A stretch of 64,000 nucleotides of DNA from NCBI GenBank assembly GCA_022453515.1, contig JAJNNY010000047.1, positions 1-64,000 of the forward strand, given 5' to 3'. The notes beneath the pieces are model-generated. The model was not told the DNA's origin. It did no database searches and was given only the letters and a program-made list of their open reading frames with translations. Shown here in pieces: positions 10,261 to 24,814 of this stretch. The position numbers and the translations under genes were made by a program. Each line of letters begins with the position of its first letter. Position 1 is the stretch's first letter. The DNA comes from Astrocystis sublimbata (taxonomy: Eukaryota; Ascomycota; Sordariomycetes; Xylariales; Xylariaceae).

Positions 10261-13200
10261 TGTGAAGACTTTATGGCCTACCAGCGTCGAATTGTAGAAC
10301 ACTTGTACTTCGCGGGCACGCCGACCTTATAGACGATAGAGTTAGCCTATATGCCAGATCTGCACCAGGGGCGGAGGATAGTGTATCAATTGAACCCGAT
10401 ATATATTGATGATAAATACTATGTCATGCACCTCAATGTCGATAAACACCCTCATTCCTAGAACTTGTAGTCAATATAGCGAAATTAAACACGCGGCTCA
10501 CTAGGCTCATTTCATGGCCGGAGTACACAAAAGCTCCCTTTACCACTGCAGCCTGTATCTCAATTAAACAAGTGTAACTCGCAGCGACGGTTGAGTGGCA
10601 AATAAAACATGACATCACGGAAATGCAGTTTGCTTTTTGGAAGGAGCGTGGCTGAGTTGAAGGCAAGTGCGCGCAACAGCATACACGTATGAGAAAGGCC
10701 CTTCCTTCATGGTGAGCCGACGTCACTCACTCCATCACCTCTACAACCCAAATCCGATGAGCAACCAAATCAATCAATCACACTCTCGGAATTCAACGGC
10801 GCATTGAGCACTCATTCAATACAATCAATTGTACTGGAGACGACCGTCATACACAATAAAAGCACATAAGCGATCGGCATACTCAGATCGGCTGGGACAC
10901 AGGGATGCATCCGGATCTGCAAAGGGTCACGGCAGATCGCAACCTCAGCCCGCCCACATCTGAATACGAGGTCGAGGTGGAGGTGTCGGCACTGCTTATT
11001 TATATATTGGAATCCGATCGACTACCTACCTCGACTACCTGTCACTTGCGTCTCTTTCGCATCTTCTCCTCGACAACTTAGTCAGTCAACCTATATTCGC
11101 GCATTTCAACCCTCATTTGCATTCCAAATTTACCTCGGCGATTCGATCCTATCTTCTACATAGTCGAACGATGGAGGTCGCTAACTATTTCCGGATTATA
11201 CCAAATCTGGGAGTCCTCCAAATCTGGCCAATTCACCCAACCTAACCGACCTTACCCAAGGGGAATAGACTCCCATGGACACAGTCACGAGCCTCGGCTT
11301 GGGGGTTCTAGGCCACAGCGAGTTCTCTTCGCCTTCCCACGACCCTCGTCGGTTGTATCGTTGTCGACTAATCTCGATCCAATCCTGCGAAGAAAGAAGC
11401 CTTGACCGCGATGCTGGCGCGACGGTGACAAAGCAAGCGCTAAAATGGGCTTGATAGACATGGGTGCAGCTGCGCAACATGACCCCGTCGCCCTTTCGGA
11501 GCTCAACTATGGATTCAGATATCGGTTGCAACATCTGACCCTGTGATAGTATCTAAAGGGTTCATCACAAGTCGCCGGGGATGCGGCGCGTTATACCAAC
11601 CAATAAGTACCACACCAGAAGCAGCCTCTTCCGAAAGCTGCTTGACATAATGTCAAGTCTGAAGCTGTCACTCTGATTTCTTTTTTCAGCTGACAGCGGC
11701 ATAGGCATGACGGTAATTGAAAAGTCGGTACGAACAATGTATGAGCCATTCACCCAGCTGTCATGCAGGCGACATTCGCAGTCCATCGCAAGGGCAACAT
11801 TTCATGTCTCCCTACCGCCGGATAAGATGAGTGTCGTCGTACGCCTAACATCGCGATGTATAAGTCTCCAGAGCCCCCTTGACGGCCTTGACGGGAATTT
11901 CTGATGCCGAACATTCTGCTCGGGCCCTCCGGTGTGCAAAACTTCACTTTGAACCCCACCACACCAGCCCCATGCTATCATGCAAGATGCTTTGGGAAGT
12001 TCAAACTCGGCCAAATTTCGCCCATCATCAGTCATTCAATCACGATGCACAAATTGGTCACACCAGAAGAGCTGCAAGTCAAGAGTTGGAGACCAGGGGT
12101 TACGTAACCTTGTCTCCAGAGCGCCATCTTTCTAAGTTCAAATAGGCTGGTTGACGCGATGCAAAGGCTTGGTAACCCAGGCTAAAAAGTCAGAGTCGTC
12201 GGCATTTCGGCGTGTGCATGTTGCGACACCGCATCGATTTCCGTGTGGCCACTGGGACGTTCATCGCATGCGTTGTTACTGCCCCAAAGGAGGACTTGTC
12301 CCGAGATTGGGAGCCAAAAGTGACCTAGACATGAAGGCATCATTCGCAGAATTTGTCTTCCGTCTTCTTTTTGATATCGCATCGCAAGTGACGGCGCTTG
12401 CTAGGGCACCAACGAGCTTCCCGATCGGGCGTCCTCGGGCCTGATTAGTCTTCAGGTGAGATGAACGGGGTGTTGCTGTGCGATTCTAGTGTAGCGAATG
12501 GATCTGGGGTTGATCGTGAAACCGCCAATCAGAAGCGCGGGATGACTGCTTCCCCAAATAGGGTCATCGATATCGCCCACCACGCGGCTTGCGCAGGTAC
12601 TCCCTGTCGATCATGTGTGAGGGAGCATGATTGCTGAGATGGTCTGCGCGACACTTCCAAGACAATTGCTAAGTGCCGTGCAACCATGACGATGGCTCGC
12701 ACCGCATGGGATCTTCTGCACGGGATGAGCACATAGGGTCTTTCTCTGTACATGATCAAGACCCTTCTTATTATCTACGTCATGGTAATTATTCAACGTC
12801 GATTTCGACTGATTTTGTTTATTGAGGGACACGTACGCGGCCGTCGCTCTATCGCCTCCGCCCGGATCGTGGTGTAGACGGACGATGTCTCATTGGACAC
12901 ATCTGGCCCTCCGTTCTGGCTTCCTTGGCTTTCAGTACCCCACAGCCCGCCCCTTGTGAGCATGCGCACGGGTAGCCGGGGTCCCATCCCAATATATTTC
13001 ACCAACGCAGGGAATACCGATCAGGCATATGTATATGAAGCCAAGCGCGGTTTTTGGGGGGTAGTATGCACTGCATGAGATTGACGTTAACTTCTACGCC
13101 AATCCGACGGCCGCTACCCCTGACGGCTAATGCACCTCTAAACAGGAAACAAGAGAGATGCGACCTAAAACACTTCGAGCCGCCCTGCGGGTGTCGCTGG

Positions 13201-13894
13201 CACATGCTATTCGTGAGTCCTCCCCGGAACAAGGACAGCCAGTAAGACAGTCCAGAGAATTAGTTCGCGACTTAAGACCATGTCATCGAGATGGGATCCC
13301 GAGCCTGATTCAAGTTCTTAACCTCAAAACGGTTATAGGACCGCCGAAGGTGACTATAGGCCTCCCAGTTGGGTAGGTGTATAAGTCGGCGTTTTGAGCG
13401 ATGGGGACGGTGACACCCCACAGCAGACCTTGTTTCTGATCATAACTGCTGCATTTGTACCGTCTGTAGGGTTTGATAATATCACGCCTTCGATATTAGG
13501 ACCCGTGGCTTGAGTGCCGGCTTCTACCCATGGCCAAGGTTTGACACACCGCCCCTGTCACTTTACCTTGCTCCAAGCCATGAGAACTTCATTCCCAATG
13601 ACGGCGCACTATCTCCGGATCGCCGAAGAAAATGCCTCTCTCATCGGGGACCGTCCAACGACTAGTATAAAGAGGCTGGGTTTCTTCGCCTCCGAGAAGA
13701 TGATCTTCGTGCTTACCATCGCGGATCATTCCAGTCCTTCACACTTACAACAGCGACCATTGTCGTTGCCAATCCTTTCGTAATCAGATCCCGCTTTAAT
13801 TGTACATACTATATCACCTTCAACTATCGTACTACGTCACGCCATTCTTTCCCTACGTACATATTCAGAAACGTATATATCCTGTTTTCCCACC
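10261..13894. other. 3.6-kb intergenic region without a recognised gene
   Basis: No reading frame here looks coding. At about 10993-11170 there is a TATA-like run (TATTTATATATTGG), then a pyrimidine-rich leader-like stretch and an ATG at 11171 that opens only a short frame. It looks like a promoter with no gene behind it. The last 250 bases form the GH16 promoter. Confidence 0.6.
13666..13673 (+). promoter_or_regulatory. TATA box of the GH16 gene (probable)
   Basis: TATAAAGA, 222 bases before the start codon, followed by pyrimidine-rich leader sequence. Confidence 0.45.
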
Positions 13895-14941
13895 ATGTTT
13901 TCCAAGAAATTGTTGGCCTTTGCCCTAGCGGTCACCTCTGTTGTGACCGAAGGAGTCCCTGGCTACGGAGGATACAATGTCGTCTGGCAGGAGAACTTCA
14001 ACGGCGCCGCAGGGTCCACGGTCAACGAGGGGAACTGGAACATTATCCAAAGCAGCGCCAATTCCAACAATGAGCTTGAGACATACACCCGGTCGAACCG
14101 TACGTGCATATCATGATCTGCCCGCGCCGTCAACTACAAAGACAGCACCCCCCCTTCTTCTGCACAGCGGTAACTGACCACAAGTTGCCCTACAGGAAAC
14201 CATCAACTCTCAGGCGGCGCCACCCTGCAAATCGTGCCGCAGCTCGACAACGGGAAGTGGACCTCGGCACGGATCGAGTCCAAGTACGTGTTCACTCCGG
14301 CGAGTGGGCGGCGCACCATCGTCGAAGCGAAGATCCGCTTCGGCAACAACGCAGTGTCGCAGAAGGCGGGCATCTGGCCCGCCTTCTGGATGCTGGGCGA
14401 CTCGATCCGGCACGGAACCCCATGGCCTCAGTGCGGCGAGGTCGACATCCTGGAGACGGTGAACGGGCAACTGACGGGCTACGGAACGGTGCACTGCGAC
14501 GTGGCGCCCGGCGGCGCATGCAACGAATTCAACGGCATCGGAGGCACCACGGGCATCCCGGACAACGGCTGGCACACGTGGCGCGTCGTCATCGACCGCA
14601 CGCCGGGCAACTGGGCCTCGGAGAGCATCACTTGGTTCCGCGACGGCGCGCAGTTCATGCAGGTCACGGGCGGCAGGATTAATAATGTCAATGTCTGGAG
14701 ATCCCTCGCGCAGACGCCGCAGTATATCATTCTGAACGTCGCGGTAGGCGGTGACTTTGTAAGTCTTATATGCACCCTACCCTACCCTACCCTTCCTTGC
14801 CGCCCCTGAGCACAACATACTAAATCCTAAAATCGTCACTAACTAAATGCCTAACAGCCCGGTGGTCCAAATGGCAACACCCTGGGTGGCTGGGGAAGTG
14901 AAATGGAAGTCGCCTATGTCGCGCAGTACCAATCTTCCTAG
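13895..14941 (+). CDS. Secreted GH16 endo-1,3(4)-beta-glucanase
   Basis: Predicted 283 residues from exons 13895-14099, 14196-14758 and 14858-14941. Both introns have good branch sites (TAACTGAC and CACTAAC). Residues 1-20 (MFSKKLLAFALAVTSVVTEG) form a signal peptide. The catalytic motif GEVDILETVNG gives nucleophile E150, D152 and acid/base E155, in the E-x-D-x-x-E form of laminarinase-type GH16 enzymes. WPAFWMLG and the closing MEVAYVAQYQ strand also fit. There is no carbohydrate-binding module and no GPI signal, so it should be a free extracellular enzyme cutting beta-1,3 or mixed-linkage glucan. The gene lies 1.7 kb from an MFS sugar transporter, with which it is convergent. The exact substrate cannot be told from sequence. 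Confidence 0.92.
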
Positions 14942-15413
14942 ACGGACGTCTAGACGAGCAATCGCACGGCGCTTTTTTTGCCTCCTCGTCGGGGGCTATT
15001 CATTCGGACACACTCGCTTACGCACTTATGAACCTTGATGCATTGACGAAATGGCGCATTGGAGTTATTTGGCAGGCGAATCTTTTCTTCTCTTCACTTA
15101 CGTGATGCACGCACGCATGCATGACTACACGACGACACGACGGCACGATGGCTACGCAAGGAATCATTGGGGCGTTCGGTTCAGGGGGCTACGCGGTTGG
15201 TTGGGCAGGTCGTCAGGGGGTTTTGGGGTTTTAGGGGTTATGGCTTTTTGGCTACGACAAACACTCACTCACTTTGCAGATTTGATACCCTCACAGTCCC
15301 TACGGATACTTTCGCCTTGACCGACTTTTGTGTTTTGCGAGCGAGCGCACATTTTGGTTTGGAACCTTACAACTAACTTTCTTGAACATATCTACCCTTT
15401 CTGCACATACGCT

Positions 15414-15433
15414 TTTCTTCTTCTTCTTCTTCT
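15414..15433. repeat. (TTC)n microsatellite
   Basis: About six to seven TTC units in intergenic DNA. Confidence 0.9.
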
Positions 15434-15560
15434 ACGACTCGATGTCCAAGATTGCACATACACATACAAACTTCCAAACTTACATACTACCTACTCGGCT
15501 AGGACTTACATCATGGGTATTTACATACCTTACCTTTCTCCCTGCACATATTTACATAGT

Positions 15561-15576
15561 AGCCAGCTAGCTGGCT
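15561..15576. repeat. Perfect 16-bp palindrome
   Basis: AGCCAGCTAGCTGGCT is its own reverse complement. A related inverted repeat lies at 28318-28337. It could be a dimer-binding site or chance. Confidence 0.6.
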
Positions 15577-16677
15577 GTCTTTTTCTTGGCAATTGGAAGC
15601 CAACAACCAAGTATATAGCACTTTATACTACACTTTGCACATAGTCATCTTTTATAAAATTGAACATACTCTATTAAATAAAACCCTCTCTAAATTCTAT
15701 CTGAATGCTAATCTTCTGAGTTTGATGCACACCATTTTCTCTGTGAGTCATAGTGTGTTGATCGTTCGCTGGGTCTCCTCCATAACTGTAACATGTGGGC
15801 AAGCGGACCTGCACGTGTGTTGGGGTAACGCATGTCACAACCTACGGCCAAGTCATCTCACCTAAATGCAGACAAACAACTGATGAGATCTGGTGACACG
15901 ATGTCTTGTCTCAGTCTCTGAGAACCCACCACTCGGAGAAGCCTTATTGTGGCAACAAAGATGTCGCGATAGGGATTGCCGAAGTAAGAATGCGCCATGA
16001 CTCAAATACGCCTCGATAATTATAAGCAATCTATGCGACAGTATCCTTATAGTACGCGAAGAAGTCTGGACTGGACTGTCTTTAATAATTTTTAATGCCG
16101 TTCGTTATCTAGCGTAAAACAGGCATTGAGTCTAGATCGATTGATTAACGACGCCTCGTAATTGAGGCAATATGTCTGAGATGGCTCGCGCATCTATTAT
16201 TGCTTTTGGTGGCGGCATATGTATTCGAAACACACTTAATACATTCTATTCAGACACCCTGACATCCTGACACTTAGACACCATAATACACTAACACGCC
16301 CGGATTCAGATATGCTGCGAATTTCATGCAGGGTATACTCATGCTTGGGTATCGAAGGGGAAGGGTGTACCCCAGATCCGAGCACAGCACAGATGCAGGT
16401 GTTATAGCGCCCCCACCTCGCCCACAGGCCGCTAGACCAAGTGGCGATCTACGGGTGGGTTTCGCGATGAGCCGAGATCTTAGGCCGGTCCACTGAGCTG
16501 GAACACTAGTCCTAAGAATGAAAATATTGAATCCGTAGCGATGGCTAGCTATTAGAACGATAATGCATGCCTGCATCTTCTGCGCTCCTTATATAATTTG
16601 ATATTATCCATAGAAATACAGATATACAGATACACATACACACACATACACGCAATGAGATGTGTGCACAGCCAGCT

Positions 16678-18643
16678 CTACTCGCCTTCAACCTGCTTCA
16701 CCGAGGCGTCCGCGTCCGATGAGTTCTTGGCCTGGTACTTTGTGTGCGCGATGTGCTCGAGCGACAGGCCCCGCGTCTCTTTCAGGAGGAAGAATGTGGC
16801 GAGTGCAATGACTGCGTCGAAGATGCCTATAAAAGAAGAAAAAAAAAGTTAGTGAAATGATTTAGTAAGATGGGTGGGTAAGGGTAGTGAAGTGTAAATA
16901 GGTGGGTGGGTGATAATTTTGTCTGTCTTTCTTACCCCACACGAGAAATGTGCCCCATCCGAGCGACGCGATCATGTAGGGCGTCGTGAGCGAGAAGACG
17001 AAGTTCCAGAGCCACTGCGAGGCGACGCCGACTGCGACGCCGGGCTCGCGGATGCGCGCGGGGAAGATCCTGCGCGAACAGTGTTAGTCAATCAGCCACC
17101 ATGAGGTGAACAGAACACCCAAGAGTCAATTGCGATGCGGGAATGAGGGTGTTGAGGTCAGGATAAGGGAGCGGTCGTAGGTGTGGGCGTGGATATGGGT
17201 GCACTCACTCGGAAACATAAGGCCACGGCATGGGGCCCCAGCTAAAGTTATACGCGACCACGAACAAATAAATGAGCGCAATCGTCGCAATAGCGGCCGC
17301 GCTAACACTATCCTGCTGTTCGGCAGGCGCAGGAAAAGACTTGACCACAGCGGCCGTGGTGATCTGGCACGCGCTCATGAACACGGCGCCGCCGATCAGG
17401 ACCTGGCGACGAGAGAGGCGTTCGGAGAACCAGAGGACGAAGACCCCGCATGCGACGACTTTGACGGCCCCGAAGATGGCCGTCACGAGCAGCGACCGGT
17501 CCCCGCCGCTGCCGACGATCAGCTTGAAGTACTGCGGCCCGAAGTATGCGAAGGCTGTTGCGCCTGTCGCTTGTTGCGCCGTGAAGATTAGGAAGGCGGC
17601 GAAGACGCGCTTGAAGTTTTCGGCGAGGAGGAGTTCTGGTGGGGGTGGTGTTAGTAAGAGAGTCGTGATGTGCATGCATGCGGGTTTGAGTGCACGGTAT
17701 GAGGTATGAGGTATGGGATTTGATGTTTGAAATATTGGTCACTCACCCTTCAACTGGAATCCCTCAGTGGCTCTAGCCTCAGTCTCCACGCCGGCGCGAA
17801 TCTCGTCCATCTCCTCAATAGTGGCCTGGGAGCTGTCGGCGCGGATCCATTGTAAGCTCTCCCATGCCTCGTCGTGGCGGCCTTTTTTGGTGAGCCAGCG
17901 TGTGCTTTCCGGTAACGTCAACATGCCGAAGCCGAGAAAGGCTGCGGGCACGAGTTGAAGGCCAATTGGGATCTGCCATTGCGAGGAGTGGTCGTTGGGA
18001 ATGCCGCGGGCGACGCCGTAGTCGACGAAGTAGGAGAGGAAGATACCGAAGGTGAAAAACCACTGGAAGAAAGAGCCGACCTGGCCTCTCATCTCCTTGG
18101 GCATCATCTCGCTGTTGAACATGGGCACCACCACCGTGGCAGCGCCAAGACCCAGTCCTGCGACGACTCGCGCGATGTAAAACGCAATGAGCGAGTGCGT
18201 GTTGATGGTCTGGATGATGGCGCCGATGGAAAACACGGCGGCGGATAGCATGAGCGACTTCTTGCGGCCGAGTCGGTCTGTCAATGGCCAGGCGAGAAAG
18301 CACGCCACGAAGGCGCCGAGTTGTTGCAGTCCGACGGAAAGGGAGTTCGTGCGCGTCCCGGCGCCTTTGCCGTAGCGGTAGTCATCTTGGAAAGATGCGA
18401 GTGTCAAGACACCACCTATGAGCTGTTATGAGTATACTTATGATGCGACGCGCTTGCCTCAAGACAATAGACAGCGGGACACTCACCAACACTATGAAAT
18501 ATCAGAATCTGTTCAATTTCCAGTTCATCAACAAATGGAGGCCACACTTACATGCCACTGTCATATCCGAAGAGAAAGCCGCCAAAGCAAACCACACACC
18601 CGAGCCAATAGGCGCGGATCTTACCCAACGTTGCGTTCTTCAT
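16678..18643 (-). CDS. MFS sugar transporter (sugar porter family) with a 5-nt micro-exon
   Basis: Predicted 491 residues from six exons read downward: 18643-18552, 18491-18487 (only 5 nt), 18415-17747, 17635-17209, 17069-16936 and 16826-16678. The micro-exon TGTTG is needed to build GYDSGIVGGVLTL; skipping it shifts the frame. Sugar porter marks are FGYDSG in helix 1, DRLGRKK (79-85) in the loop after helix 2, PESTRWL in the central loop, and KETRGLSLEH near the C-terminus in the PETKG position. The length and about 12 hydrophobic segments fit a plasma-membrane proton symporter for a hexose, pentose or quinate-like substrate; which one cannot be said. It is divergent from the sulfatase gene across 863 bases. 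Confidence 0.9.
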
Positions 18644-21327
<2,684 letters not shown>

Positions 21328-24300
21328 GATGTTGGGGTCGTTGTGACTTCATAGGGGCTATACTGTGGCTAGTTACTTCCAATGGTTAGAATTCGAGATG
21401 ATGGTATTCATTAAGCACATACTTGCTATGAATTGGATCCCTTATATAGGTATGCTGACTTGCGCATTCTGTCTGCTTGATGTCTGATGCTTGGTTGAGA
21501 TAGATGAGCCGACCCCTCTGGCGTTCCGGTACATACTAAGTACCTAGGTAGATAAACCATCTATAACTACAGCCATATATGGACATGATCAAATGTGCTT
21601 AACGAAGTAAGATGTGAAGCTGACACGTTGTTATGATTGGGTGCATCCTACTCATATATAACGTCTTTTCTAAGAAATGTTGCCAAGCTTCATATTCGTG
21701 TATTAGAGATGAATCGGCAGTTAAAGGGGTAATGAGTAAAAGGATATACCTCGGCCCCGCGAAATGAGCTCTCCCTAGATCCCTATTGGCTCTGAGAGTC
21801 AACTTTAGCGCAATCCTGAACTGCTTATCTACCAACGAGACGGACTACAATCGGCCAAAATAGTCAAGCCGCAGTCAAGCCGTCGGATATCTGGCAGATG
21901 AGTGTAGTTGATCTTCCTTAACCAAATTTGTCGCTCTGCTATTCAATGCATAGGTTTATCCGTAATCAATGGGATTTTTCAAGCAAGACGACTAGTTCAT
22001 TTCTTTCGCCTATGATGCAAGCCGGTTGTGATGGGGATACAGCTATCATAACATCTTCGCGGCATTTCAGATATCCTCTCGTTGTTGTGGCAGCAGACGT
22101 AGAGAAAGACGTCGTGACAACGTCCAGTAAGGGGTAATCAAGCGAGATCCGGTTACTATCGGCTATTCTTTTCTTCGGAGTCGAACGGATGCTGGTTTGT
22201 ATCATCTCGTTCCAGATTCCGTCCAAATCGCAATTGCTGACTGGCCCAGCAGGCTTCATATCAATTTCCTCCATTTTACTTTGTAGTGTTGTCCTATGGG
22301 GGTTAACGGATGCACACTGGACTGCGAGAAAAATCCAGTCTTGTCTAACGCGATTTGGACGAGGTAATTACGTGCTGGCGCTCGCTTGGGGAGAACTCCC
22401 ATCAGCAAGGCTCTGTCGAGTGACGTATGTCAGACTATCCCGATCATCATTTGAAGGCCTAGGTTTGTGAACCAGGGAAAGCGGATCTTTTCAATCTAGT
22501 CCTTCTTATATCCCCTTAGTTAGTGACGACTCAGTCGTAGATTCTATGTGATTTGCTAACAATATGGGGATGTCGGTAGTTATTGATGTTGGTGAGCTTT
22601 CTTATTACTCACTTCGTTCATGGCATGGGGAGGGCTGAATCTACTCAGTCGGTGCTATACCGCAAATGCTACATTGCTGAGCTTAGACTCATCACACACA
22701 TCTTTCTTATAGCAACGCGGGGTGCTCTGTTCGGAACCGAACTCCCGCTGCAGATGCTGTCACGCCATGTCATGTCAGACTCCTCGAGCCAGGCTGAGTC
22801 TGCTACAGCCATCCGCACTCGCTACTGACGATCATATCTTCACCGAGATCATTAGCGAGGCTTGGCAACAGCTACCTTGTCCTGACATCTACATAGATGT
22901 CTATGAGCCGTTATGTTGATCGAGATCGTCGTTTCTTCAGCCTTATTGTGCTGCTACTCGCTCGGCTTATCCAAGACCAATTCGATATACATGAGAATTG
23001 CCTGAGGAGAATTATTCGTTTCATCGCAGTTCACTACAGCTACGACCTCTTTGACGTAAGTAGTAACATGTCGCGATGCGTGCAGATGTCACAGCCCCCT
23101 CTAATTAAAGACTGTTGTACTATTGAATATTGTGGCGTCGTTTCGATGACACTTTCCATCGAGGTGCATATTAAGCCACACCTGGATAGGAAATGCTGCT
23201 CCGGGGTCAGCGCCCCCAATTGATTTGACATGCAATCTACGTAGTGTCACATCTGCAGAGGGAATGGAGGGGTTAAAGTCGGGAGATAAAAAAGAAAATA
23301 AAACTGGGTACACATCACGAACATCATCATCATTTACCCCACGACCAAGTTAATATGTTCGATTGTTTGTCTGAACTAATCATTGCGTTCTTTATGCGAT
23401 CTCTCTCATTTTGTTGTCCATGCATTGTTTTCGTGTTCGGTAAAATTGTTGGGCGAAGGTGCCTAGCGAGGGGACGTCGCCCCCTCAAGCCTTTGGCAAG
23501 GGTTGGTTTACGCTGACCGCCCACTTCTCATGTCCCTCAAATCAGGCTCGGGATCCTCATGCCGACCTTCGCCCCCTCACGATAAGGATCCGCATGCGGT
23601 CCTACATAAGGCAGTCATATGCACATATCATGCCCGGCGGTGGACGCAGACCCGGGCGTTGACAGGCGTTGAGGCCGTGCTTCGATCTACGCTACCTTCC
23701 CGATCATATTCAAATGCTCTCGCTTCATGGCTCCGTGGGGATTCTTTATTTAGTATAGGTGGGATACTGATACCTTCTGCACTAACCTAAGCAAATGAGA
23801 CTTCTACCGCGTTGGGGGCCATAATACGGAATTAGAATTGTGGTGTTAGACTTTGAGTCCTTGGAGACTATAACTATCGAGCTTCTGCTGTAGATTAGAC
23901 AAAATGATTGGGAGTGTTTCCCGAACCTTTTGCAAAGTGGTTTTGCTCCGATATCATCATTCGTTTACCTATTGATTTCGATTCAGGCACATGAACGCCA
24001 ACCTTGTTAAGGAAATATTGATTCGTATCCTTGCCCTTCAACTTGCTACTTGATCATACTCGACTTGGTCTACAATTTCAGTATGCAGGGAAACTAGAGG
24101 ACATGCCAATTTCATTGAGCGTTTCATGTTTTCAACCATGACCACCGGACGAACAGCTGCACGTCGATCTGATAGGGTCGCTTTCTGTCCCTACGACTGC
24201 CCGGTCGATGGCGTCCTTCAAAGGGAACCTCCCACACGATTTAGAGGCCTTTTCGGTGAGTAAGTCGCCCGCACGACGACTTAGACCACTTTCGGTCCTC

Positions 24301-24814
24301 GGTATCCACGACCTGAAATCAGGCAACCAAAATCCCCTCATTTTCCTACTGCCCTTTTGCTGCCTTTTTCCACTTGGCATCCCCTACGTTGACCTGGCAT
24401 GTGCTGATTGGACGCATCTCGTAAATAGGTAAATGAGTGCCCATCAAGAGCCTCATCCCCCCTGCGCGTTACGAACCCGAAAGTCCCTTCGGCGGAGCCC
24501 TTCGAGCGAAACCGATAGTTCACACACCGACGTCATATGAAGTCCACAACATGCTTCTGGCACGTCTAATGGCGAGCTTAGATGGGATTGCAAGGGAACG
24601 AGAATTGGAGAACGCAGAGTGCAACATGCTGTTAGAACAGTTGCCAGATGGTGAGGGCATGTCCGTTCGTGTCGGCGACTCTGCTGCCCTTCGATCCCTG
24701 CCAACTCGACCAAAAGGTGTTTAAGTCTCTTGTTGCTTCCAGTTCTCGTAGTTGATCACCTCTCGTTTGATTTAGAACTTCCAACTTGGATTTGTGTGTC
24801 TGTATTTCCCAACA
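21328..24814. other. 3.5-kb intergenic region without a recognised gene
   Basis: Many short ORFs, none with domain content or a splice pattern I trust. 21541-21550 is a TACCTAGGTA palindrome. The last 90 bases are the likely leader of the zinc-finger gene. A 95-residue frame at 24437-24724 was considered and left out. Confidence 0.6.

Larger units (their letters stand above)
14942..16677. other. Intergenic region between convergent GH16 and transporter genes
   Basis: No gene recognised. It includes a TTC microsatellite (15414-15433) and a perfect 16-bp palindrome AGCCAGCTAGCTGGCT (15561-15576). Confidence 0.65.

Noticed and set aside
13530..13565. TTTGACACACCGCCCCTGTCAC resembles the 3' end of small-subunit rRNA when glanced at
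   Set aside because: Only a short chance match; the flanks show no rRNA sequence or structure.
24437..24724. 95-codon ORF upstream of the zinc-finger gene as a possible first exon
   Set aside because: It ends in a stop and offers no convincing splice join to the frame starting at 24815.
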